This document shows positions 55,520 through 64,000 of a stretch of DNA of 64,000 nt, piece by piece; the first letter of the stretch is position 1; the number at the start of each line of letters is the position of its first letter. A model generated the notes under the pieces. The model had not been told where the DNA came from. It was given only the letters and a program-made list of their open reading frames with translations, and ran no database searches. The translations under genes and the position numbers were made by a program. The DNA lies in contig CATIUR010000012.1 in assembly GCA_949592205.1 (NCBI GenBank), positions 2,008,501 to 2,072,500 on the forward strand. Direction: 5' to 3'. Origin of the DNA: Helichrysum umbraculigerum (Eukaryota; Streptophyta; Magnoliopsida; Asterales; Asteraceae).

Positions 55520-56051
55520 TGATGTGACCTAAAAAGTCATGTTTTCAGGCACATTATTTTACACTTATAGGACTTATATTTGGTGAAAAGATCTTAAAAC
55601 ATCTATTATTTACTTAAAATCACCAAAGTGGTCCAATTTTAGACGCTGCTGTTAAAATCATTAAAAACATTCATTAATCATGTAAAACGAGGCAAATAAC
55701 GTCACCTTAAATATCCCATTCTTAATTTACTTATGGAATTGAGTCTTAATTCATATTTTATGATTCTATAGGAAAATCTAAGATCGGAGGTGAAAGAATC
55801 AGAATAAACGGACAAAAGGCGGACAAGATGTGCAGTCTGGAAGCTCGCCGATCGTCATCCGGAACACGCAAAAGTCAAACATCTCCAAATTTGGGAAACT
55901 TAGTGCCATTAGAAGCGTAATGGAAAATGAATCCAACGGCGCAAGAATTAAGTAAATCGGGCTTAAAACGAAGAAGATATGGATGAACCAAGCAACCGAG
56001 AAGTCAGCAGAGGACAAATGGAGCACCAAACCCCCCCACCCCTCTAGGGCC
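55520..56051 (+). repeat. LTR fragment F, part 1 (B-like family)
   Basis: Starts TGATGTGACCTAAAAAGTCA, the same terminus class as LTRs A, B, C and E, immediately after the LINE. Shares CATTAGAAGCGTAA with LTR B. Interrupted by element G; resumes at 59673. Confidence 0.8.
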
Positions 56052-56509
56052 TGTTAGAACATGTTGTTCTAACATTTTGTGACAATAGTTTGTATATAGT
56101 ATTAGCTTAGATTGAATGTAGAAAAATGACATATTGTATTGCGACAATAGCCATACGACAATGGTATTGCGACAAAAACCATTGTTGGATGGTTATTGAC
56201 CAGGTTTGACTTGAGCTTCAATTGTCGCATATACTGTGTATATGTTGAGATTGTCGCATGCATGGTATGTGTGTGTCTATAAATATAAGACATAGACTTT
56301 AAGTGTGGGTGTGAGACTTTCATGTAATATTCATTTAGAGAGAGAATCTGAGAGTTTTGTAAACTACAAGCTGATATTATATACGTTGATTTCATTTACA
56401 TTGCTCGTTCATCTTATATCATTCGATCAATTACTTGTTCTTGATCGTTTTACTTATTCCGCAAAGTAAATCAAAATTCCGAATCGTGTATCTATCATAT
56501 GGTCTTTCA
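56052..56509 (+). repeat. 5' LTR of element G (458 bp)
   Basis: Begins with the palindrome TGTTAGAACA-TGT-TGTTCTAACA, contains TGCGACAA-type words (56139-56180 and 56215-56265) and TATAAATATA at 56278-56287, ends GGTCTTTCA. Confidence 0.94.
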
Positions 56510-56511
56510 AC

Positions 56512-56526
56512 TGGTATCAGAGCGGG
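56512..56526 (+). other. PBS of element G, initiator-Met tRNA type
   Basis: TGGTATCAGAGCGGG, two bases after the LTR end. Confidence 0.92.
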
Positions 56527-57815
56527 ACACGATACTTCGGAAGTGTTATAACAAGTTTTGATCACGTTTTCGATCGAGTTTTGTGAAGAACTAACGTCGA
56601 TATTACGTCGACATTTCGAATAAGCTTCGGATAGAATTTCAATTGAGTGATTACAGCCTCCTACTGAATTTCGATTCATTCTGTATGTACGCATATTCAT
56701 AATCAGTTTACGAAGATTAATTCATCATTTTGTTGAATTAATTTTAAGTTTTGAAAAGTTACGGAATATTTCGGAAAGTTTCAATTTTGTTTCGGAAGCA
56801 TATCAGCTTGATTCGAATTGATTTAGTTGATTACGAGTGTTTATCTGTGTACTACGAAGATTAATTCATCATCGTGATGAGTTAATTTGCAGAGGTTGAT
56901 TCTTCTCATCTTCGTTCTTCAAAATTAGTTTTACTTGTGTACGGACGTTGTACGAACATTTTACTTCTCAAGATTTTCACAGAATTTAGACTTGATTAAA
57001 GACGCTTTTGGATTATTACATCAATTCCGAGCATTTTAGGATTGATTATCGATTGATTTGATGCATTTCCTGAATTTCCGAAGGTGTTGATACGAGAGTT
57101 CATAAAATTGCGACAATTTTTGGTGTAACCGTTTTCCTCCGACAATTCGTTTAAGCAGGAAGTTTGGTATTCTCGGAATTGTGATTCTCGGATTGTGGTA
57201 TTCTTGCTAAGTGTAGTATTCTCGGATTACTACTCTCGGAATATTATACTCGGATCTTATTCTCGGATTTAAATTGTCATATTAATTGACAATCGCAGCT
57301 TGTTTGATTGAAGAACAACGAAGATTGAAGTATAAAATTACTTGTTTGTTTTTGTCGCAAAACGTGAAAGGTATTAAAAAATTGCAGATTGTTGTCGTCA
57401 TTGTTTTAGGTTAAATAAAGGTAGAAGAAGATCAAAAATTCAAAGGAAGAAGGGTTCATTAAAAAGGGGAGTTGTAATTGCTTGTACATTGAGCTGCAAA
57501 TATTGTACAAGGATCAAGGTTAAAGGGTTCAAGATTCAAAAGAAAAGGGTCAATTAAAAAGGAGTTTTATTTGTTTGTACTATATGCTTTGAAGTGTGTA
57601 CACAGTTCAGGATACTTAAAATCATAAAAGAGGTCAAAACAAGTGAACTTGAAGAGATTGACAAGTCAATAGAACAAAGGGTTCAAGAGGTTTTTAGTTG
57701 ACTTGTGCTTTAAAAGGATTGTACATTGTGCTTCAGCAATTATACCAAGCTTAAAAGTGTTCAAAGTTTTTGAACATTTTTAACAAATTTTTTAAGGAAA
57801 AGTTACGAAACAAAA
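56527..57815 (+). other. Long leader of element G
   Basis: About 1.3 kb without coding signal. It has some diverged repeats (GAAGATTAATTCATCAT twice; TATTCTCGGATT words at 57170-57270; AAGGGTTCA words at 57440-57690). No gene is seen. Confidence 0.6.
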
Positions 57816-58949
57816 ATGGAGTTTTTGAAAGGGAGTACGAAAACAAATCTTCAAATGTTATTTTACAAAGATTTTGATCGATGGCAACGTATCTTTGAAG
57901 ATTTGGTTTTCTTGAAAAATCCAAATTCATGGGTTTTTATTACTGCGCCTTATGAGGGAAATAAAGTTGCAAGTAAAATGTCAGCTGAAGAACTTAATAG
58001 ATATTATATGGAGAAGAAATTGTTTGAATCAATTTTAGCATGTTTACCAACAGCTGAAGTTCAGTGGTACAAAAATATGAGAACATCATTTGATTTGTGG
58101 GATGCTTTTTCACAAGCTTGGAAAAGAAATGATAAATTAAAAAGATTTGATGAAGAGGTTAAGGAGGAATTGGTAAAGAAAGAAGATGAAATCAAAGTTC
58201 TTCACTCTCAAAAACTTATTATGGAGAATGAACGTAACGAAAGGTGCTCAAAAATTGTCAAAATGGAAAAACGGATTCGAGAACTTCAGAGTCAACACAC
58301 GGAGCTAATCAAGCTACAAGAAGATCATAGTCTTGCTTTGAAGACTATTCAAGATCTTCGTGGTCAACTCTCTCAAAACTCTCTCTCTGCAAAAAAACCT
58401 CATGAAAAGGTTGTACAACCTGCAAAGGTTGTGAAAAAGATTTACACAAGTAAATCTTCATGTGAGAAAAAGATTTCTCAGTTTACTAATTATTCGTTGC
58501 AAAAGAATAAGAAGTATTCTAAGAAATCACAATCAACTCATAAAAAGGTTGAATTTTGGGATTCTGTAAAGGTTACGTATGTCAACAAATCGGTTTCAGG
58601 ACATCAAAAGAAGACAAAAAGAGCTTCTTCAGCACCGATACAACCTTTTTCAGAATCAAGACAAACAAAATCTTGTGCATACACACGGGCACAACTGTTT
58701 GCGTTATCACCTTCACGATGTCATCGTATGGTGTTAAAGCAACCTCCAGATTTTGTTCCTTTCTCCCAAAGGCGAACTTCTTCACTATCGATTCCACGAC
58801 AACAATTTAGATCTGAAACACCGCGTTTCTTTTCTAGATGGAATTGGATATCCTTGGATTATGTAGACACAACTTATCGATGGTTGTCAGGGCTATCTAA
58901 GCCTGTTGGAACTATGCTCAGGTTGGTTCCTAAAGTTGTTGCTACTTGA
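57816..58949 (+). CDS. Gag-like protein of element G (377 aa)
   Basis: An intact frame from MEFLKGSTK. Residues 10-110 match the copia gag pattern loosely (FDRWQ, W.F...., MEKKLFESILACLP.AE...YKN..TSFDLWDAF). Residues about 110-190 form a coiled coil rich in Lys/Glu. A basic, Ser/Lys-rich tail follows. I find no CCHC zinc knuckle, which is unusual for a copia gag. The end (YVDTTYRWLSGLSKPVGTM) and the following bases look like a decayed gag-pol junction. Intact, so possibly functional as a particle protein; the family assignment is tentative. Confidence 0.7.
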   Translation: MEFLKGSTKTNLQMLFYKDFDRWQRIFEDLVFLKNPNSWVFITAPYEGNKVASKMSAEELNRYYMEKKLFESILACLPTAEVQWYKNMRTSFDLWDAFSQAWKRNDKLKRFDEEVKEELVKKEDEIKVLHSQKLIMENERNERCSKIVKMEKRIRELQSQHTELIKLQEDHSLALKTIQDLRGQLSQNSLSAKKPHEKVVQPAKVVKKIYTSKSSCEKKISQFTNYSLQKNKKYSKKSQSTHKKVEFWDSVKVTYVNKSVSGHQKKTKRASSAPIQPFSESRQTKSCAYTRAQLFALSPSRCHRMVLKQPPDFVPFSQRRTSSLSIPRQQFRSETPRFFSRWNWISLDYVDTTYRWLSGLSKPVGTMLRLVPKVVAT

Positions 58950-59214
58950 TGGATACAAGACCAAGGATGATAAAATCTACTATTCAGGGGGAGTTATGAT
59001 ATATTCTGATGCCTATCAGAATAGGGAACAGTTAGATTTTGTGAAGTTTGGATGCTCGAAGATTATTCTCTCTCTCTCATCAAGCTCATCAATCAAGCTA
59101 AAGTCGAAGAATTTTATACAAGCTATTGACAAAGGGGGAGTTTTTGTTAGAACATGTTGTTCTAACGTTTTTTGTCAATAGTTTGTATTTACAAGCTATT
59201 GTCAAGGAGGAGTT
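58950..59214 (+). other. 3' body of element G with a duplicated PPT and LTR start
   Basis: About 70 bp are present twice: 59118-59187 and 59190-59258. The second copy is the real junction (PPT AAGGAGGAGTT, then LTR at 59215). The first has its own purine tract AAAGGGGGAG and LTR-start palindrome (59145). No gene is seen. Confidence 0.8.
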
Positions 59215-59672
59215 TGTTAGAACATGTTGTTCTAACATTTTGTGACAATAGTTTGTATATAGTATTAGCTTAGATTGAATGTAGAAAAATGACATATTGT
59301 ATTGTGACAATAGCCATACGACAATGGTATTGCGACAAAAACCATTGTCGGATGGTTATTGACCAGGTTTGACTTGAGCTTCAATTGTCGCATATACAGT
59401 GTATATGTTGAGATTGTCGCATGCACGGTATGTGTGTGTCTATAAATATAAGACATAGACTTTAAGTGTGGGTGTGAGACTTTCATGTAATATTCATTTA
59501 GAGAGAGAATCTGAGAGTTTTGTAAACTACAAGCTGATATTACATACGTTGATTTCATTTACATAGCTCGTTCATCTTATATCATTCGATCAATTACTTG
59601 TTCTTGATCGTTTTACTTATTCCGCAAAGTAAATCGAAATTCCGAATCGTGTATCGATCCTACGGTCTTTCA
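59215..59672 (+). repeat. 3' LTR of element G (458 bp)
   Basis: Pairs with 56052-56509; TATAAATATA at 59441-59450. Confidence 0.94.
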
Positions 59673-59718
59673 GGGCTGTATACGGCACCTAAGGGGCAGT
59701 ATATGGTACCTAAGGTAC
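59673..59718 (+). repeat. LTR fragment F, part 2
   Basis: Words GGCTGTATACGGC and GCAGTATATGG continue the B-type palindrome array of LTR F after element G. Cut at 59718. Confidence 0.6.
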
Positions 59719-61130
59719 CACTAGAACAAAATTGAGATTTCGTTACACCAAAAAAGTGTGACGATATGCATATAGTCACACTTGGTTTTTTAACGTAGGT
59801 GTGACGAAAGGTCGAGCGACCATAGGGTACATACGGTGACATTAGCGAGTTAGTGGTCATATCCATTTAAAAAGAGTAACCAAAACCATAAAATGTGTGA
59901 CCATATGCTCTTTAAAATCAAGTAAAAGTGTATTTTGTATGACTATTGTTCATCCAATGGCCACTTGAATTGTATGTTTGTGTGGTGTTTTGCAACATTT
60001 AGTTACACAACAATTGTTTATTTTGGGATTTGGTTACATTAAATTAAGCCAAAAGTGACCAAAGGTGTTAATAAGTGTGACCATATGCTCTTTAAAGTCA
60101 AGTAAACTTGTATTTTGTGTGACCATATGCTTTTTTAAAGTCAAGTAAACGTGTATTTTGTGTGACTATTGTACATCCAATGGCCACTTGAATTTTATGT
60201 TTGTGTGACGTTTTGTAACATTTAGTCACATATCGATTGTTTTATATAGGGATTTGGTCACATAAAGTTAAGCCAAAAGTGACCATAGGTGTTAATAAGT
60301 GTGACCATATGCTTTTTAAAGTCAAGTAAACGTGTATTTTGTGTGACTGTTGTTCATCCAATGGCCACTTAAATTTTATGTTTGTGTGACGTTTTGTAAC
60401 ATTTAGTCACACAACGATTGTTTTATATTGGGGTTTGGTCACATAAAATTAAGACAAAGTGGCCAAAAGTGTTAATAAGTGTAGCCATATGCTTTTTAAA
60501 GTCGAGTAAACGTGTATTTTGTGTGACTATTGTTCATCCAATGGCCACTTGAATTTAATGTTTGTGTGGCGTTTTGTAACATTTAGTCACACAACGATTG
60601 TTTTATATTGGGATTAGGTCACATAAAATTAAGACAAAAGTGACCAAAAGTTTTAATAAGTGTGGCCATATGCTTTTTAAAGTCAAGTAAACGTGTATTT
60701 TGTGTGACTATTGTTCATCCAATGGTCACTTGAATTTTATGTTTGTGTGACGTTTTGTAACATTTAGTCACACAACGATTGTTTTGTATTGAGATTTGGT
60801 CACATAAGATTAAAACAAAAGTAGCCAAGAGTGTTAAAAAAATGTGACCATATGCTCTTTAAAGTCAAGTAAACGTGTATTTTGTGTGACTATTGTTAAT
60901 CCAATGGCTACTTGATTTAATGTTTGTGTAGCGTTTTGTAACATTTAGTCACACAACGATTGTTTTATATTGGGATTTGATCACACAAAATTAAGACAAA
61001 AGTGGCCAAAAGTGTCAATAAGTGTAACCATATGCTCTTTGAAGTCAAGTAAACGTGTATTTTGTGTGACTATTATTCATCCAATGGTCACTTGAATTTT
61101 ATGTTTGTGTGACGTTTTGTAATTCGCTAT
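59719..61130 (+). mobile_element. Possible 5' end of a CACTA-type DNA transposon with subterminal repeats
   Basis: CACTAGAACAAAA at 59719 resembles CACTA terminal repeats and directly interrupts LTR F; the repeat-rich sequence after it fits subterminal regions. An inverted repeat AAGTGTGAC...GTCACACTT is at 59754-59783. The other terminus and a transposase are not in the window, so this is tentative. Confidence 0.4.
59895..61120. repeat. Tandem array, about 181 bp x 7
   Basis: The start word GTG(T/A)CCATATGCT recurs near 59898, 60080, 60301, 60481, 60661, 60842 and 61024 (spacing 180-182, with one 221 step caused by a 40-bp partial duplication). Each unit also has CATCCAATGG(C/T)CACTT and TAGTCACACAACGATTG. 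Confidence 0.93.
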
Positions 61131-61137
61131 CCGAAAT

Positions 61138-61165
61138 CCGAAATTTTGAATATCCAAAATTTCGG
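61138..61165. repeat. Inverted repeat CCGAAATTTT...AAAATTTCGG
   Basis: Perfect 10-bp arms with an 8-bp loop, right after the tandem array. Perhaps the edge of a small element. Confidence 0.75.
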
Positions 61166-62289
61166 ATATTCAATTATCCAAAATAATTCACAATGTCAAA
61201 ATATTCAATGATAAATCTGAAAAACTAAGTTCACACCACCTAACACCATTACTTATCAATAACTATTGTCAAGATTCAAAAGTTCAAAATGAATCTGATA
61301 AAACATCAATCCAAAACAAAACACACAATTACTAAAAATCTTAAAACCCCAATACATATTACATAGTCTTAATGTTTAAACCCATTACAATCATTCAAAA
61401 GTTCAATCCTTAACAAAAAGAAAATCCACCAAACTTGATCATCTTGATACATACTTGAACACTACTGCAAATCTGTCCACAGTCCCACAACCCTATCAAA
61501 AAAAATAAGACATTGTATTGTAAGATAATAAATTAAGAACAATGATCACATTAAATAAGTTAGTGATATAAAAATCTGTACAAAATGTAGAACTCTTAAA
61601 CTCCATGTACGACTAACAATCTTATATGGATTTCACTTTCCACAGTCTCAAAAGTCCATGCACTATTCGGATACTAATATGACTAATATGGCTTTCACTT
61701 TCCAATATAAAACTCGTTGTACAACAAAACCAAGCATTGCTAAACCCCAAAACTATGTATTATTATATTATTATCATCAAAGTTGCAATCTGTCATCCCA
61801 AAACCATGTAGTATTATTATTATCATCAGAACCAAACATTGCTAAACCTCAACATATACATAAGAAGCAGCGAATGATGAATGGACAGTAACCTAAATTA
61901 AATAATAAGTGTGTACCAACAAAGATTTCTAACAGGAAGTGAAGGAAAAAGTAAGTTCATGACATTGGTAGAGCAAGCTTGAGTCAGAAACTTATATAAT
62001 CATGGAATAACAGGACAACCAAGTTTGAGTCATGTGTTCATGCTATGACTTACCAACTAAACCAAGAGTCAAGGAAGATGCATACCTGACCACAAACCAT
62101 AGTCATAGATTCACTCATTCGCATCGTGTAGAATTCACTTTCACCTAAAATACAATAGCATCGCAAGGTCAAAATAATTAGTCAAGGTTGCTAGTTGGCA
62201 TCCGAATTATAGGGGTACAAAAATTGTATAATAAGTATGCATTATAATATTACAATAGTGACTTTATAGGCATGATGATGTTGCTGCCA
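61166..62289. other. Non-repetitive AT-rich segment, no gene identified
   Basis: I see no convincing coding region. A minus-strand exon-like piece near 62145-62090 has acceptor TTTTAG and donor CAG/GTATGC but no recognisable protein. It may be a decayed intron or exons of the eEF1-gamma remnant or a captured segment. Confidence 0.4.
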
Positions 62290-63090
62290 GGTTCACTCTC
62301 TAGAAGTAAAAGTTCACAAAAGTGCATCGTGGACCACATAATCTGGTTATAGACGATACTGTATTTTCTATGTTGTAATTTGTAAACACAAAAATTAAAA
62401 AGAGTACCCCTCATGATCATACATATCCCAGAATCCTGCAGATGCCATTGTCTTTTAGAATTAGCCCGAGATGGTAGCAACGTAATGACCAGTATATAGG
62501 GTGAAACTTCTAATATAAATATTTATATTAGAACATATGTGACTATTACTATGTATTTAAATATTTAATACTCCGTACTATATAACAAATATTGACACGT
62601 TTAAGCAAGAAATAAAAGGTACTTCAGGTACAAGGGACTACCAGTACTAGCTAGGGGTGTTAACGAGCAACACAAGCCCATTTCTATCATACAAATTGAC
62701 ATTTATTGGCAATCTTATATGCTGACTAGCCACACCTATCTCAAGATTGAACAAAGTTAAGAGCACAAATCAGTCTGACTATTATATCAGGGACTCATTG
62801 AGTTTGGTAGACCAAATTCTAGCATTAACTGAGGAACACAAATCTCAATACAAAATGAACAGATTTAGAGCATTTTGAAAACTGCTAAAAAGAGTGAGTA
62901 AAAACGAAAGACCTTGAATGGCAGCCCTTGCTGAATTGAAGTTGGTTTTGGTGTTGGAGTAAAGCCTCTTCCAATCATCAAGTATCATTTTGCTTGGAGG
63001 TAAAAGGTCGAGTGGATTCGTTGCTTTTGATGTTGGCGCCTCTTCAACCGCTCCACCCTCCTCAGCTTCAGCTCCGGAATAAATTTTCTT
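62290..63090 (-). pseudogene. EEF1G: Elongation factor 1-gamma (eEF1B-gamma) fragment with one retained intron
   Basis: Exon a (about 63090-62913) reads EAEEGGAVEEAPTSKATNPL, then LLPPSKMILDDWKRLYS and NTKTNF, the linker and start of the conserved eEF1-gamma C-terminal domain. It ends AIQ plus one base of a Gly codon, followed by GT. Exon b (from 62435) follows CTGCAG and opens with the rest of that Gly codon and FWDMYD, then EGYS, then a decayed block still matching (F.FCVYK..., ESEP). The intron, 62912-62436 (477 bp, phase 1), shows that this is a genomic, not a processed, copy. The GST-like N-terminal half and the rest of the C-terminal domain are missing or unreadable; one or two codons are lost at REV. 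eEF1-gamma is the structural subunit of the eEF1B exchange complex in translation. Confidence 0.82.
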
Positions 63091-64000
63091 AAAATATGTA
63101 CTGGAGAAGGGGTCCTTACTGGAAGAAGATACACAGCATATCCAACTCGTGGGATGAACCATCGCATATGCGGCAAAATCAATCCATTGCTCAATTCAGC
63201 CTTGAAGATACAATTTTTTTTTTTTTTTTTAAAGAAGTAAACAAAACAGTGTCTTACATAATCAATCAAACAAGAGGCGAAATTGGGGTTGTCACCATTT
63301 AAGAGAGCAACTGTAAGAAAGCTAGAGTAAATGCAGTCGAGTTGTAACAACAAATTTTGGGGAATTTATAATGTTTTACAAGTTCTTACCATAACAAGCA
63401 GTTGCATTGCATTCAAATAGTGGACCATAAGCACATGAACCTATAAGTTTCAAAACATTTAGAATTATTAAATTAAATAAATATAGAAAACATCATAAAA
63501 ATCAATCATCGTACTTTCCCGATTGGATTCATACGTAGGAAATCTGGTTTTATTCGATACACTCATCTGAAATTCTCTAACCAACTTAAGCTTCACACCT
63601 GTGTATAGTATTCGCCTATTCCGCCACAATGAAATTTTAAAGAAATAATCATCAGTCGAAGTTTACATCCAAATTTATTAAAATGAAAAAATCAAATAGA
63701 TTAAAAAATAATAATAATTGTAAAGCTAATTACCTCTATCAAATACATGGATGTCGCATCCAAATGTGCTCTTCTGTATCCAGTAATCGTAGTATAAACC
63801 AAGTGTCAAAGATGCGTGTTATGAGCATTAGAACCCTAATATACAAATAATGCTCTTCAATCGATACCTTTTTTTTTTATCTCACCAAATAATCTTTTGT
63901 TTATAATCCTCAAATCAAAATGACGAAGCATAGATTAAGTTTAGAAGGTTACCTGGGATCGAGCAACACAACGAAACTTCTTCAATCGTTAGTTTTCTGA
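63091..64000. other. AT-rich segment with poly-T run and exon-like pieces, no gene identified
   Basis: A T18-20 run near 63211-63230. A minus-strand exon-like piece at about 63390-63440 lies between TATAG and GTAAGAAC, but its protein is not recognisable. Could be upstream introns or exons of the same host-gene remnant, or unrelated sequence. Confidence 0.35.

Larger units (their letters stand above)
56052..59672 (+). mobile_element. Element G: gag-only LTR element (3621 bp), probably copia-type
   Basis: LTRs 56052-56509 and 59215-59672, 458 bp each, about ten differences by eye (about 2%). TSD GGGCC/GGGCT (one mismatch). iMet-type PBS after the 5' LTR. One gene, gag-like; no pol. Inserted in LTR F. 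Confidence 0.88.

Noticed and set aside
61658..61891. 77-codon plus-strand frame
   Set aside because: Low complexity, Tyr/Ser/Gln-rich with internal direct repeats; no domain or supporting signals.
62985..63353. 122-codon minus-strand frame over the eEF1-gamma exon
   Set aside because: It is the wrong frame; the conserved protein is read in the neighbouring frame.

Overview
This window looks like a retrotransposon-saturated intergenic block from a large flowering-plant genome. It is AT-rich, with Ty3/gypsy and Ty1/copia LTR elements, a plant L1-type LINE, a possible CACTA-type DNA transposon and one decayed host gene fragment. The gag and LINE proteins read like those I know from Asteraceae, but that placement is from memory and is only moderately secure.

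Layout, reconstructed from LTR pairs, primer-binding sites (PBS) and target-site duplications (TSDs). (1) 1-5799: minus-strand Ty3/gypsy element holding only gag; its 3' LTR runs off the left edge. (2) 5805-6658: the end of another gypsy LTR, into which element 1 inserted. (3) 6659-15193: element E, minus strand, an Athila-related non-autonomous element (5' LTR, PBS, ORFX, ORF1). (4) 15194-16108 and 54190-55519: two pieces of one LINE (endonuclease, then reverse transcriptase), split by element A. (5) 16109-54184: element A, plus strand, TSD TTGAT, with gag, protease and ORFX. Element A itself received (5a) a minus-strand copia element with only gag (21580-26908, TSD ACCCC) and (5b) element C (28645-51529, minus strand; gag, protease, ORFX). 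Inside the 5' LTR of C sits (5c) element B (38711-50889, plus strand, TSD ACAAG; ORFX and ORF1). (6) 55520-59718: a fragment of a B-like LTR (F), containing (6a) element G (56052-59672), a third gag-only element. (7) From 59719: a CACTA-like start, a 181-bp tandem array, then an intron-containing remnant of elongation factor 1-gamma on the minus strand.

None of the LTR elements whose body is visible here encodes a recognisable reverse transcriptase or integrase. They are either gag-only (three independent lineages, each cut near the gag/protease junction) or carry gag-protease and/or two extra ORFs: ORFX, an unrecognised protein family with a twice-repeated FPF(S/T)xxQ helical module, and ORF1, which resembles the Athila ORF-1 family. 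The only reverse transcriptase is that of the dead LINE. If these elements ever moved, they must have used enzymes supplied in trans.

Elements A, B and C share structural signals: two hairpins right after the ORFX stop codon, a hairpin just before the polypurine tract, and repeated copies of a tract-like word. Each LTR family also carries its own array of palindromic or tandem words, most near the TATA box. One such 10+3+10 palindrome is shared by a gypsy and a copia element.
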